Below are positions 8,960-18,449 of a stretch of 64,000 bases of DNA, piece after piece. The stretch is taken from positions 248,001 through 312,000 of the forward strand of contig NZ_FQZO01000003.1 of assembly GCF_900142075.1 (NCBI RefSeq), given 5' to 3'. This DNA comes from Clostridium amylolyticum (GTDB lineage Bacteria > Bacillota > Clostridia > Clostridiales > Clostridiaceae). The notes under the pieces are model-generated. The model worked only from the letters and a program-made list of their open reading frames with translations. It ran no database searches and was not told the DNA's origin. The first letter of the stretch is position 1. Every line of letters begins with the position of its first letter. The position numbers and the translations under genes are program-made.

Positions 8960-9940
8960 ATGAGTTATCTTGAAATAAAGAATATCACAAAGAGTTTTGG
9001 AAAATTTAATGCAATTAAAAATATAAATCTTCAAGTAAATAAAGGAGAGTTTGTTTGTTTTCTTGGTCCATCAGGCTGTGGTAAGACAACCCTTTTAAGG
9101 ATAATTTGTGGCTTAGAGAATGCAGATGAAGGATTTATTATTTTGGAAGGTAAAGATATATCAAATATTGAAGCTTCACGAAGAAATATGGGAATAGTAT
9201 TTCAAAACTATGTTTTGTTTCCGAACATGACTATAGAAAAAAATATAGCTTATGGTTTAAAAAACAAGAAGTTCTCAAAGAATGCTATTAAGTTAAAGGT
9301 GGATGAAGTACTAGAACTTGTGGGACTTATGTCAGAGAAGAATAAATATCCAAATGAATTATCAGGAGGTCAACAGCAGAGAGTAGCATTGGCTAGAGCT
9401 ATTGCACTTTCTCCTAATATACTTCTTTTAGATGAACCCTTAAGTGCTTTAGATGCTAAGGTAAGAGAATATTTAAGGCGTGAATTAAAGTTCATTCAAA
9501 AAAAACTAGGTATAACTACTATAATGGTCACTCATGATCAAGAAGAAGCTCTTACCTTAGCAGATAAAATAGTAGTTATGAAAGACTCAGAAATTGTTCA
9601 AGTAGGTACACCTGAAGAGATATATAAAAATCCAATAAATCAATATGCTGCAGATTTTATAGGTAAGGCTAATTTTATTAAGAAGGATAAAGAAACATTT
9701 ATGGTAAGACCTGAAGAAGTAGAATATTCCATGGAGTGTAAAGATGGGTATGAAAGCTATAAAATTAAAAATATAGAATTTAGAGGACCGTTTTATAGGA
9801 TTACAGCAGATGGTTATATAAATTCAGAAACATGTGAAATAGCTATAGATATGTTTTCGGCCATTGAGGAAAAATACAAGTTGAAAAAAGGTTCGGATAT
9901 TTTTATTAATACGTTGAATCTTAAAAAATTGGAGGAATAA
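8960..9940 (+). CDS. ABC transporter ATP-binding protein (AEP/iron type)
   Basis: Cytosolic ATPase subunit of 326 residues. Walker A is GPSGCGKTT, the signature is LSGGQQQRVALARA, Walker B is LLLDEPLSALD, and the switch histidine lies in MVTHDQEEALTLADK. A C-terminal regulatory extension follows, as in the CUT1/Fe/AEP ATPase class. The reading frame could open at 8906 inside the upstream gene, but ATG 8960 is preferred: it follows a GGGGTG site at 8944-8949 and begins MSYLEIKNITKSFG as homologues do. Sixteen bases separate it from the binding-protein gene. Confidence 0.88.
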   Translation: MSYLEIKNITKSFGKFNAIKNINLQVNKGEFVCFLGPSGCGKTTLLRIICGLENADEGFIILEGKDISNIEASRRNMGIVFQNYVLFPNMTIEKNIAYGLKNKKFSKNAIKLKVDEVLELVGLMSEKNKYPNELSGGQQQRVALARAIALSPNILLLDEPLSALDAKVREYLRRELKFIQKKLGITTIMVTHDQEEALTLADKIVVMKDSEIVQVGTPEEIYKNPINQYAADFIGKANFIKKDKETFMVRPEEVEYSMECKDGYESYKIKNIEFRGPFYRITADGYINSETCEIAIDMFSAIEEKYKLKKGSDIFINTLNLKKLEE

Positions 9941-9943
9941 AAA

Positions 9944-11635
9944 TTGAAAAGATGGGGAAGTTCTCAAATATCTAAACTTTTATTTCTTCTAATTTCATTA
10001 AGTTTTTTATTGGTTTCACTGCTATTTCCTCTAACAGCATTATTTTCAAAGGTATTTTTTACTAATAGAGAATTTGTAGGATTAAAAAATTTTCAAAGAT
10101 ATTTTTCTACTCCAGGGGTATCTACCTCAGTAAATCATAGCTTTTTTATTGCTTTTACTACGAGTATAATTGTAATATTTATAGCCTTTTGGTATGTATA
10201 TGCTATAGAAAGAAGCGGAATAAAGGGTAAAAAAATATATAAGTGGATAGCTTTGCTCCCACTTTTTGCACCTACCATGACTCATGGTATAGCTTTAATA
10301 TATCTTTTTGGATCTAAGGGTATAATAACCTCAGGATTTTTTGGGAAGCTACCTTGGATTGCATTTAATTTTCCATTATATGGTAAGTGGGGGGTGGTTT
10401 TTGCAGAAGCTATTTATGTTTTTCCAGCAGTGTACCTTATGCTTTCCATTGCCTTTAAAGGGGTGGATTACAGATTGTACGAAGCAGCAGAGGTTATGAG
10501 TACAAGTGACATTAAAAAGTTTTTTACCATAACCTTACCGGGAGTAAAGTATGGAATAATAAGCGCTTTTTTTTCTGCGTTTACCATGGTTTTTACAGAC
10601 TTTGGGGCTCCGAAGGTGGTGGGAGGAAATTATAATCTTTTAGCTACAGATGTTTTTAAGCAAGTTATAGGACAACAAAATGTTACCTTGGGAGCTACGA
10701 TAGGAATGCTTTTAATAATACCTTCCATCATAGCCTTTGCAGCGGATAGAGTTATAAGCAAAAGAAATATAGGAGTTGACTCTAAGGCTAGACCTTATAT
10801 TATTAAGGAGAATAAAGTTAGAGATTTAATTTTTACTATTTTTAATATTATAACTGCTGCGGTTATTTCTGTATTGTTCATAACAATAATATTTGCGGCT
10901 TTTGTTAAAAGATGGCCTTATGATTTGAGCTTTACCTTACAATGGTTTAAGATAAAGACTTTAGGAAAGAGTGTAATTGAAATATATAGGGATACTATAT
11001 TTGTAGCTTTGATTAGTGCTATTTTAGGAACTATAATTACTATAATATCCTCTTATAGCAGCGAAAGAGTAAAAGAATTTAAGTTTTTAAGAGGGGGAGT
11101 AAAATTACTTTCCTTGCTTCCACTTGCGTTGCCTGGGTTAGTTGTAGGGTTATCTTTTGTTCTCCACTTTAATAATAAGAGCAACCCTTTAAGTTTTATA
11201 TATGGTACTTTTGGAATATTAATATTAGCCAACATACTACATTTTTATTCTGTGCCTTTCCTAACATTAACTGGTAATATGCAGCAGTTAGATAGAGAGT
11301 ATGAAAATCTATCAGAATCTTTAGGAATTCCATGGTATAATGTATTTCTAAAGGTTATACTTCCTATGTCTAAGGTAGCAATTGTTGAAAGCTTTTCATA
11401 TTTATTTATAAATTCAATGATGACTGTATCTGCTGTAACTTTCTTGTATACCACAAAAACTAAAGTAGCATCAGTGGAGATGATAGATCGTTATGATGCT
11501 GGAGATGTTTCTACTGCTGCGGCTATAGCAGTATTAACAATTTTAACAAATATAGTATTCAAGTATATAATAGAAAAGTTAAAAGGACTAAAGCCAGTTT
11601 ATAGACTCAAACCTTTAACAATTAAGAATAAATAA
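9944..11635 (+). CDS. Fused ABC transporter permease (two permease domains), AEP/iron type
   Basis: Integral membrane protein of 563 residues with about twelve hydrophobic segments, in effect two permease domains in tandem. Each half carries an EAA-type ATPase-coupling loop: EAAEVMSTSDIKKFFTITLP in the first and ENLSESLGIPWYNVFLKVIL in the second. Such fused permeases occur in the iron(III) and AEP importers. The TTG start at 9944 lies three bases after the ATPase stop and follows GGAGGA, so the two are translated together. A terminator follows. With the binding protein and ATPase it makes a complete importer. Confidence 0.85.
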   Translation: MKRWGSSQISKLLFLLISLSFLLVSLLFPLTALFSKVFFTNREFVGLKNFQRYFSTPGVSTSVNHSFFIAFTTSIIVIFIAFWYVYAIERSGIKGKKIYKWIALLPLFAPTMTHGIALIYLFGSKGIITSGFFGKLPWIAFNFPLYGKWGVVFAEAIYVFPAVYLMLSIAFKGVDYRLYEAAEVMSTSDIKKFFTITLPGVKYGIISAFFSAFTMVFTDFGAPKVVGGNYNLLATDVFKQVIGQQNVTLGATIGMLLIIPSIIAFAADRVISKRNIGVDSKARPYIIKENKVRDLIFTIFNIITAAVISVLFITIIFAAFVKRWPYDLSFTLQWFKIKTLGKSVIEIYRDTIFVALISAILGTIITIISSYSSERVKEFKFLRGGVKLLSLLPLALPGLVVGLSFVLHFNNKSNPLSFIYGTFGILILANILHFYSVPFLTLTGNMQQLDREYENLSESLGIPWYNVFLKVILPMSKVAIVESFSYLFINSMMTVSAVTFLYTTKTKVASVEMIDRYDAGDVSTAAAIAVLTILTNIVFKYIIEKLKGLKPVYRLKPLTIKNK

Positions 11636-11679
11636 CTAAATATTAGAATATAGTGTATAAAGTAAATAAAATTTAAGAA

Positions 11680-11722
11680 GTCTCAGATAGAGTTTGATTA
11701 CTTTTATCTGAGGCTTTTTAAT
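11680..11722 (+). terminator. Intrinsic terminator after the ABC transporter operon
   Basis: Ten-pair stem (GTCTCAGATA at 11680-11689 with TATCTGAGGC at 11705-11714, one G-T wobble) followed by TTTTT. Confidence 0.7.
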
Positions 11723-11805
11723 ATTATATTTTAATATTATAAAACTTTAATTGGTAGAAAATCGTATATAGTTTGTTATCAAACTTAAAAAGGAAGTGTG
11801 CTTTA

Positions 11806-12786
11806 ATGAAAGAAAAGCGGCAAAAAAAGAAAAATAAGTCACTTAAAGCTATAAGTACAATATTTATTATAGTAATGTTATTACTAGGTGTTTTATTAGT
11901 AGTAGAAACTTGTTATCTTGGGAAAATAAAAAGTGTGAAATTAAATGAAAGCGATATATCTATAAGTAGTATACCAAAAACCATAGAAAATGATGAAGGA
12001 AAAGAAATAAGCAGGAATGAAGTTACCAACATACTCTTACTAGGAGTTGACAATCAGGAAGATGCTTCTGATAGTATTATAGTAATTTCACTTGATGATA
12101 CAAAAAAACAAATAAAAATGTCATCATTGCTTAGAGATACATATGTTTTTTATGGTGATGATAAAGTAAACAAGCTTAATTATGCATATCATTATGGAAG
12201 TGCAGTAAATTCAGTAAAAGTTGTTAATGAAGAGTTCAAATTAGATATAAAGGATTTTGTTAAAATAGATTTTGGAGGACTTGCTAATATTATTGACACT
12301 ATAGGTGGAGTTGAAGTAGATATTAAACACAATGAAGTTAGCCTTTTAAACTCATATGTGAAAAGTATGTCTAAAGCAGCAGAAATTAGCTACACACCTA
12401 TATCTAAATCTGGAAAACAAATACTTAATGGACAACAGGCTGTGGCTTATAGCAGAATTAGATATGTAGGTAATTATGATTATGAAAGAACGGAAAGACA
12501 AAGAAGGGTGTTAAATGCGGTATTTGATAAGATAAAAAATACACCAATAACAAAATACCCGGATCTAGTATCTAAGCTAGCACCGTATTTGGAAACTAGT
12601 TTAAGCAATACTGAAATGTTAAGTCTGTGTTCAAAAGTAATGATGTATGGTAAAAATGGTATTAAAGAAACAAGATGTCCTTATGACGATTTAAAAACAG
12701 ATTCAGAAATCAAAGGTATTTTCTATTTAAAATGGGACAAAGATAAAAACATCGATAAACTTCATAAGTTTATTTATACCCAGTAA
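11806..12786 (+). CDS. LytR-CpsA-Psr (LCP) family cell wall polymer ligase
   Basis: Membrane-anchored protein of 326 residues: a basic N-terminus, one transmembrane segment (about residues 15-38), then the LCP domain. The hallmarks NILLLGVDNQEDASDSIIV, SLLRDTYV, NKLNYAYHYGS, and the late YSRIRYVGNYDYERTERQRR are all present. LCP enzymes transfer undecaprenyl-linked teichoic acid or polysaccharide to peptidoglycan outside the membrane. The frame could open at TTG 11773, but ATG 11806 follows AGGAAG at 11791-11796 and is preferred. Its place after galU and the phosphonate/choline-type cluster fits a wall-polymer role. Confidence 0.85.
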   Translation: MKEKRQKKKNKSLKAISTIFIIVMLLLGVLLVVETCYLGKIKSVKLNESDISISSIPKTIENDEGKEISRNEVTNILLLGVDNQEDASDSIIVISLDDTKKQIKMSSLLRDTYVFYGDDKVNKLNYAYHYGSAVNSVKVVNEEFKLDIKDFVKIDFGGLANIIDTIGGVEVDIKHNEVSLLNSYVKSMSKAAEISYTPISKSGKQILNGQQAVAYSRIRYVGNYDYERTERQRRVLNAVFDKIKNTPITKYPDLVSKLAPYLETSLSNTEMLSLCSKVMMYGKNGIKETRCPYDDLKTDSEIKGIFYLKWDKDKNIDKLHKFIYTQ

Positions 12787-12815
12787 AAAAACTTGCCTAA
12801 GGGCAAGCTTTTTAC
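12786..12815. terminator. Bidirectional terminator between the LCP and chemoreceptor genes
   Basis: Short GC-rich hairpin (CTTGCC at 12792-12797 with GGCAAG at 12802-12807) with an A-run before and a T-run after, between convergent genes. Confidence 0.65.
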
Positions 12816-12829
12816 TAATTTAAGTATTC

Positions 12830-14902
12830 TTATATTCTAAACTTATTAGTGATCTCATCTAACTGCATAACTATATTATTTAAAGCTGCAGAGGTATTTG
12901 CTATTTCTTCCATGGATGAAGATTGCTCTTCCATGGAGGCAGAAACTTCTTCTGAAGCAGCAGCAGATTGTTGTGAAATGGAAGAAATATCTTCGAATAT
13001 GGATAACACTTTATCTTTCTTATCACTTACAGCTTTTACTTTTTCTATAAGAACTTCAATTTCTTTCTCAGTTTCTTCTATAGCTGAAGAAATTTCTTCA
13101 AAGGACATTTCAGCGTTATTGACTGAAAGCTTTTCTTCTGACATAGCGTTTTTAGACATATCCATATTATGTTTCATTTCAGAAACGCTATCAACGATAC
13201 TTTGAACTATTTTACCTATCATTCTGGTAGATTCGGAAGTTTGCTCCGATAGCTTTCTTATTTCTTCTGCTACCACAGAAAAGCCTTTACCAGCTTCTCC
13301 TGCTCTGGCTGCTTCAATGGCTGCATTTAATGCAAGAAGATTGGTTTGTTCGGCTATATCATTAATGGCGATTATTATATTATTAATGTTTTGTGAAGCA
13401 TCTGTGAGCTGTCCAGTGGTTTCAGAAAGTTTATTCACCACTAATTCATTATCCATGGTTCTTTGTTTTAATATATTAATTGCTTCTAAGCCAGTATAAC
13501 TTTTTTGCTTAGCAGCTCCTGATTGGTTTTTAACTTTATGAGAAGTGCTAACTATTATTTCTACTTCCTTGGAAAGAGAAGAGAGATCTTCTAGTCCTTT
13601 AGCAGATTCTTTAGCTTGTTTCATAGCTCCAGTGGCTAACTCCTGTGTGTTTGAAGAAACAATATTTATTGATTCAGAATTTTGTGCTGTTATCTCAGAA
13701 AGATTCTTAGAAAAATCAGTTAACTTTTCTGAATTAACTTTTAACAAGGAGACCACTTCTCTCAAATATTGTCTTAAGTGAGATAGAGCAGCAGTCATAG
13801 CCCCAATTTCGTCTTTTTGCCTTAAAGCTTTATTGATTTCTTTGGTTTCATAGTTAATAAGGTCAAGATCTGAGGTCTTTCCAAGAACTTCAGTAACAGC
13901 TTTTATAGTATCAGACATCCTATTAGCTAAGACTATAGCAGTTGCTGCTGCCACTAAAGTTCCAAGGATTATTAATATTCCTATTATTATAGCTAGCCTT
14001 GTAATAGGAGCATATATCTCATTTTCAGGTACAGCTACAACAAAAGTCCATTGATTGGACATCCTAGAAAATGCTAAATTATATTTATTACCCTCCATAG
14101 AAGCTGTGGTATCTCCATTAGCATTGGACTTTATATCATCTTCAAGAGTTTTATAATGACCATTTTCTACAGTGCTTAAGCTATCATTAGTACCATATTT
14201 ATTATGTATTAAGAATTTAAAGGTATCATTTAAAAGAAACCCGTAACCTGACTTATAAAGATTCATGGACTCTATTGAATCTTTAAAATATTTAAGGGTC
14301 ATATTTACACCGGCTACTCCTATGGCGACTCCATCCTTATGAATAGGGACGCTATAGGTTATTAATTGGAGTTGGGTAGATGAATCGATATAAGGTTCAC
14401 TCCAATTAGCATTATTATTGTTAATGGTATTATAAAACCACTTTAAATCTTTGTTTTCCGGAGTATATTTATCTAAATCTCTTTCTTTGGTAAATTCAAA
14501 GATGCCTTTGTTATCACCATCTTGCATTATGTATTCTTTAACCTCCTTAGTTATAGAAGGATCAAAGATTACAAAGGCCCCTGCAAAGTCTTTATTAGAT
14601 TCACAATAGTTTGATATTAAGTATCTTATTTCATTTTCATAGGAATTTTTATTTGTAGATAATTTATTTACATCTACAATACTCTCAAGGGTTTTTGATA
14701 GTGAGTCTGCGGTGGCTGTGACTTTAATCAGAGTTTTATCAAAATCTTTAGCATTGGCTTCTGCCACACTTTTCATTTTTTCTTGAGATTCAGTTTTTAT
14801 TGAATTCATACTTATAATTGTACTTGCTACCGCTACAGTAGTGGACACTATAACAGTACAAGCTATAATAGCTATGGTTATTTTGTTGCTTATTTTTTTC
14901 AT
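12830..14902 (-). CDS. Methyl-accepting chemotaxis protein (dCache type)
   Basis: Chemoreceptor of 690 residues: transmembrane segment 8-30, extracellular double-Cache-like sensor about 35-300 (ANWSEPYIDSSTQLQLITYS, GVAIGVAGVNMTL), second transmembrane segment about 303-326, HAMP about 327-385, then a long signalling domain. The CheA/CheW-contact tip reads EQTNLLALNAAIEAARAGEA and is intact. It would transmit ligand occupancy to the CheA kinase. It is transcribed alone, convergent with the LCP gene and divergent from ssb. No che genes are in the window. Ligand unknown. Confidence 0.92.
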   Translation of the reverse strand: MKKISNKITIAIIACTVIVSTTVAVASTIISMNSIKTESQEKMKSVAEANAKDFDKTLIKVTATADSLSKTLESIVDVNKLSTNKNSYENEIRYLISNYCESNKDFAGAFVIFDPSITKEVKEYIMQDGDNKGIFEFTKERDLDKYTPENKDLKWFYNTINNNNANWSEPYIDSSTQLQLITYSVPIHKDGVAIGVAGVNMTLKYFKDSIESMNLYKSGYGFLLNDTFKFLIHNKYGTNDSLSTVENGHYKTLEDDIKSNANGDTTASMEGNKYNLAFSRMSNQWTFVVAVPENEIYAPITRLAIIIGILIILGTLVAAATAIVLANRMSDTIKAVTEVLGKTSDLDLINYETKEINKALRQKDEIGAMTAALSHLRQYLREVVSLLKVNSEKLTDFSKNLSEITAQNSESINIVSSNTQELATGAMKQAKESAKGLEDLSSLSKEVEIIVSTSHKVKNQSGAAKQKSYTGLEAINILKQRTMDNELVVNKLSETTGQLTDASQNINNIIIAINDIAEQTNLLALNAAIEAARAGEAGKGFSVVAEEIRKLSEQTSESTRMIGKIVQSIVDSVSEMKHNMDMSKNAMSEEKLSVNNAEMSFEEISSAIEETEKEIEVLIEKVKAVSDKKDKVLSIFEDISSISQQSAAASEEVSASMEEQSSSMEEIANTSAALNNIVMQLDEITNKFRI

Positions 14903-15062
14903 CTTCTCCCCCTACACCGTCCATAATCTCCTATATTATATCATCGTTAAGAAAAAAAATAAATTTACTAATTATAAAGTTGAAACAATTATTTTATAAA
15001 TATGTATAAAATTTACCATCATGGTTATAATTTTCAATAGAATTATATTGGAGGTATGCAAG

Positions 15063-15413
15063 ATGAATAAAATTGTATTAGTTGGTAGAATGATTAAAGA
15101 TCCAGAGTTAAGAATATTAGAGGGCAGTGAAAAAGTATTTGCTAGATTTGTTATAGCTGTAGATAGAAACTTTCGCTCTGCTGACGGAGAAAAAAAGGCA
15201 GACCTTATACCTGTGACTATTTGGGGAAGAAAAGCTCAGGTAGTATGCGAATATATGAAAAAAGGAAGTCTTATTAGCATAAGCGGAAGACTTAGAACAG
15301 GTAGCTATGAAGATGAAGATGGTAAAAAGAGATATATAGCAGAGGTAGTTGCAGAGGACTTTAGATTTGTGAGCTCAAGAAGACCAGAAAAAGAGCAAGC
15401 ACAAAATGAATAA
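15063..15413 (+). CDS. Short single-stranded DNA-binding protein (SSB paralogue)
   Basis: OB-fold protein of 116 residues starting MNKIVLVGRMIKDPELR, with FARFVIAVDRNFRSADGEKK and PVTIWGRKAQVVCEYMKKGS as in bacterial SSBs. ATG 15063 with GGAGGT at 15050-15055 is the chosen start rather than an upstream in-frame codon at 15021. The protein lacks the long Gly/Gln-rich tail and the acidic DDDIPF-type tip that recruits partner proteins in the essential SSB, ending instead KEQAQNE. It is probably an accessory SSB (as YwpH/SsbB in Bacillus) rather than the replicative one. Confidence 0.8.
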   Translation: MNKIVLVGRMIKDPELRILEGSEKVFARFVIAVDRNFRSADGEKKADLIPVTIWGRKAQVVCEYMKKGSLISISGRLRTGSYEDEDGKKRYIAEVVAEDFRFVSSRRPEKEQAQNE

Positions 15414-15423
15414 GGCGTCGTAA

Positions 15424-15465
15424 AAAAATCAATGCTGGTAATATTACCAGCATTGATTTTTCTTA
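15424..15465. terminator. Bidirectional terminator between ssb and the flavodiiron gene
   Basis: Perfect palindrome centred between 15442 and 15443, arms 15424-15442 and 15443-15461, with A- and T-runs at the outer ends, between two convergent genes. Confidence 0.85.
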
Positions 15466-18135
15466 AAGTATTCCATTATTTAAAGCTTCTTCTTTTGTAA
15501 TACCTTTTTTAATTCCGCTTATAATCTTAGTAGATGCTCCTATGTTACCTATTAGTACTCCACCTATCAATTTATTATCTTTAAAGAATATCTTTTTATA
15601 TACTTTCTTATTATCATCTCTATAGGATAAATGTTCTAGAGTTGCATCATCAAAATTTATAGTTCCTGCAGAGAATACTCTAGCATTTAAAGCATTAAAT
15701 ATTACAGAGGAAACAAATTGCTTAAACTCTGCCTTATCGCCTACTGCATTGGTGCCAGCAACTTTTCCCATTTCAATGGCTGCAGGCCAGTTTCCATATA
15801 CTATTCCCTGAAGCTCTGCAATATCTCCACAGGCATAAACATCAGTTACATTGGTTTCCATATTCTTATTAACTTTGACACCTCTATCCACTGCTATTCC
15901 TGCTTTTTTAGGAAGTTCTATATTAGACCTTATTCCTACAGAGAATACTAGAAGGTCACAATCTAAAATCTTTCCGCTCTTAAGCCTAATACTCTTCACC
16001 TTATTATCTTCAATAATAATTTCTTCAGCGCTATCTCCTAGGATTATTTCAATGCCTGAAGAACTTGTTATCTCTTGGAAAAGTTTGCTTCCTTCAAGAT
16101 CTAACTGTTTTGGTAAAAGCCTTGGGAAAAACTCTACCACTGAAACCTTTGCGCCTTTTTCATGCATTTCCCAAGCAGCCTCAAGCCCTAAGAGTCCTCC
16201 ACCTATAACTATGGCATTCTTAGATGTATTTAAAGCTTCTCTTACATTAATGGCATCTTTCATGTCCTTAATGGTGTAAATACCTTTGATATCCCTGTAG
16301 TTTTCACAGCTAAGAACACTATCTCCAGCCTTAACAGGAAGTATAAAGTTATAGCTTCCATTGGCTAGTATAAGCTTGTCATAGGAGATTTCTTCTCCTG
16401 AAGCTAATAGTACTTTTTTATCCTTTGTTTTTATATCTACAACTTCTGCACCTAGTATTTGTTCAATATTATTTTCTTTATACCATTCATCTTTTGCTAA
16501 ATAGAATTTATTGTCTGGCACTGTACCTGATATTAAGTCAGAAACTTGAGGCCTGAAATAGGATTTTGCTTCTTCTTTGGAAAGGATTTTTATACTGCAA
16601 GTAGGGTTCTTTTCCCTAATGGATTTAGCAGCATAAAAACCAGCAGCTCCATTTCCTATAATTACAAATTTATCATGATTTTCAGCATGAAAAGCTTCTT
16701 TTTCTACTTTAACTTCTTCAAATTGGTCGCTACCTGCTCCACATACTGGACAAATTTCAGGTGGAAGTTCACTTTCGAAAATTTCACCGCATATTATGCA
16801 TTTCCAGAGTTTTACCTCACCAGAGGTTTTTATTTCTTGAAATTCTGAGTTTTTGTCAGCTACAACTTCATTAGACTCATTAGAATTCACAGCTTGCTTT
16901 TTGGATGAATCATCATGGCCTTCAGGAGATTTGCCAAGCATCATCTTAGCAAAACCCACCCCAAAATCAAAGCATTCTTTTATATCATCTTCAGATGGTT
17001 TAAAGTTAATCTTTAATCCATTGCCGTAAATGTTCATTTTAAGTTCTTTTAATCTGCTATTAATTCTTGGAACAGCTTCACCACTCCAGCCATAAGAGCC
17101 AAAGGCAGCAGCAGCCTTTCCACCATGAATTACTGGGTTAAGCTTAGCCATTAAATCTCTAATAGGTTCTAAAAGTTCACTTACTATGGTAGGGGACCCA
17201 AATAATACACCGTCGGATTCAGATATATCGTTAATAATATCCTTCATGTCATGGTATATTACATTATAAAGTTTTACTTCTATATCAGCTACAGATTTTA
17301 TACCTTCTGCAATGGTGTTTGCCATTTGTTCTGTATAACCATAAGCAGATACATAAGGAATGGTAACCTTCTTTTTATCTCTTACTACAGGAGTGCTCCA
17401 TTCTTTATAAAGCTCAATGATCTTCCATGGATTTTCTCTTAAAATAGGTCCATGTCCGGGAGTAACAAGCTCTATTTCTAAATCCTTAATCTTTTCATAA
17501 GCTTTAAGCACATAAGGCTTAAATGGTCCCATGATAACGTCATAATAGTATCTTAAGGATTCCATATACTCCTCTTGCTTGTCTTTTGGAATAAGATCAT
17601 TATACATACCTTCAAAGCAGTAATGAGTACCAAAAGAGTCGCAGGTGATTAAGGTTTTTTCTTCAGGTATATGAGTATATATAGTATCTGGCCAATGTAA
17701 AAATGGTACGGAAAGAAAGTTTAGTGTCTTATTACCTAAGCTTATGCTATCTCCATCACCTACAGCTATGGAATCAAAATCTCTGTTGGCAATACCTTTT
17801 AAGAATTTTAAAGCGGCAGCACTTCCAACTACTTTAGCCTTAGGGGATAATTCCAAAAGCTTAGCTACAGAACCAGCATGATCAGGTTCTGTATGACTTA
17901 CTACTATATAATCTATATTTCTATAGTCGATGTTTAAGGAATCTAATCTTTCTATATACTGGTCAAAAAACTGAGCTTTTACCGTATCAAAAACCGCTAT
18001 TTTCTCACTACCTCTAACTACATAGGAGTTATAAGTTGTCCCATAAGGTGTATACATGATAATATCAAAAATTCTTAAATCTGGATCGTAGGCTCCCACC
18101 CAGTACAGGTCTTTTTTTACTTCTAAAGATTTCAT
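15463..18135 (-). CDS. Flavodiiron protein fused to rubredoxin and NADH:rubredoxin oxidoreductase (class F type)
   Basis: Fusion of 890 residues. Residues 1-250 form the metallo-beta-lactamase-like diiron domain, with ligands His81, Glu83, Asp85, His86 (HTEPDHAG), His147, Asp166 and His228 all present. Residues about 255-400 are the flavodoxin domain, 441-475 a rubredoxin (Cys446, 449, 462, 465), and 488-890 an FAD/NAD oxidoreductase (VIIGNGAAGFYAAKSI; second nucleotide fold VIGGGLLGLEAAWEMH; FAD-binding VYACGDIAEL). One chain can pass electrons from NADH via FAD, FeS4 and FMN to the diiron site, reducing O2 to water or NO to N2O. This matches the described class F flavodiiron proteins of anaerobes. 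Monocistronic. Confidence 0.93.
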   Translation of the reverse strand: MKSLEVKKDLYWVGAYDPDLRIFDIIMYTPYGTTYNSYVVRGSEKIAVFDTVKAQFFDQYIERLDSLNIDYRNIDYIVVSHTEPDHAGSVAKLLELSPKAKVVGSAAALKFLKGIANRDFDSIAVGDGDSISLGNKTLNFLSVPFLHWPDTIYTHIPEEKTLITCDSFGTHYCFEGMYNDLIPKDKQEEYMESLRYYYDVIMGPFKPYVLKAYEKIKDLEIELVTPGHGPILRENPWKIIELYKEWSTPVVRDKKKVTIPYVSAYGYTEQMANTIAEGIKSVADIEVKLYNVIYHDMKDIINDISESDGVLFGSPTIVSELLEPIRDLMAKLNPVIHGGKAAAAFGSYGWSGEAVPRINSRLKELKMNIYGNGLKINFKPSEDDIKECFDFGVGFAKMMLGKSPEGHDDSSKKQAVNSNESNEVVADKNSEFQEIKTSGEVKLWKCIICGEIFESELPPEICPVCGAGSDQFEEVKVEKEAFHAENHDKFVIIGNGAAGFYAAKSIREKNPTCSIKILSKEEAKSYFRPQVSDLISGTVPDNKFYLAKDEWYKENNIEQILGAEVVDIKTKDKKVLLASGEEISYDKLILANGSYNFILPVKAGDSVLSCENYRDIKGIYTIKDMKDAINVREALNTSKNAIVIGGGLLGLEAAWEMHEKGAKVSVVEFFPRLLPKQLDLEGSKLFQEITSSSGIEIILGDSAEEIIIEDNKVKSIRLKSGKILDCDLLVFSVGIRSNIELPKKAGIAVDRGVKVNKNMETNVTDVYACGDIAELQGIVYGNWPAAIEMGKVAGTNAVGDKAEFKQFVSSVIFNALNARVFSAGTINFDDATLEHLSYRDDNKKVYKKIFFKDNKLIGGVLIGNIGASTKIISGIKKGITKEEALNNGIL

Positions 18136-18449
18136 TAGCTCTCGTCCTCCATAAAAAAATATTAATAGTATGTTAATTTATTATCAATTATAATCAAAAT
18201 AAAGGGAATAATAACTATGTAGTATTATCTAATAATTATTATTCTTTATAACTAAATTATACACTATTTTCACATAAAGTAAAGGGGGATTGTTAAATTT
18301 TATATAAATACCACTAGAGAAAAAAAATTATTTCTTTTATAATATAATGGTTGATGGTTAAGGTGTTTACGAAACCGTTAATTTTTAGGTACATTAAATA
18401 TATAAATAACCTATAACTTAGTTATATGGTATAAATGAGGAGACAAACT
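18136..18449. promoter_or_regulatory. Divergent promoter region with a PerR-box-like sequence
   Basis: This 314-base divergent gap separates the flavodiiron gene (minus) from the small membrane protein gene (plus). At 18230-18244 TAATAATTATTATTC matches the Bacillus PerR box TTATAATTATTATAA at 12 of 15 positions. PerR controls flavodiiron genes in Clostridium acetobutylicum, so the site is plausible, but such AT-only matches arise easily by chance here. A TATAAT at 18338-18343 may serve the plus-strand gene. Confidence 0.3.

Noticed and set aside
12849..13205. Open frame of 118 codons antisense to the chemoreceptor
   Set aside because: Low-complexity Ser/Glu-rich translation produced by the repetitive signalling domain on the other strand; no ribosome binding site.
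15851..16279. Open frame of 142 codons on the plus strand
   Set aside because: It lies wholly antisense to the NADH:rubredoxin reductase part of the flavodiiron gene, has no ribosome binding site and no recognisable motif.
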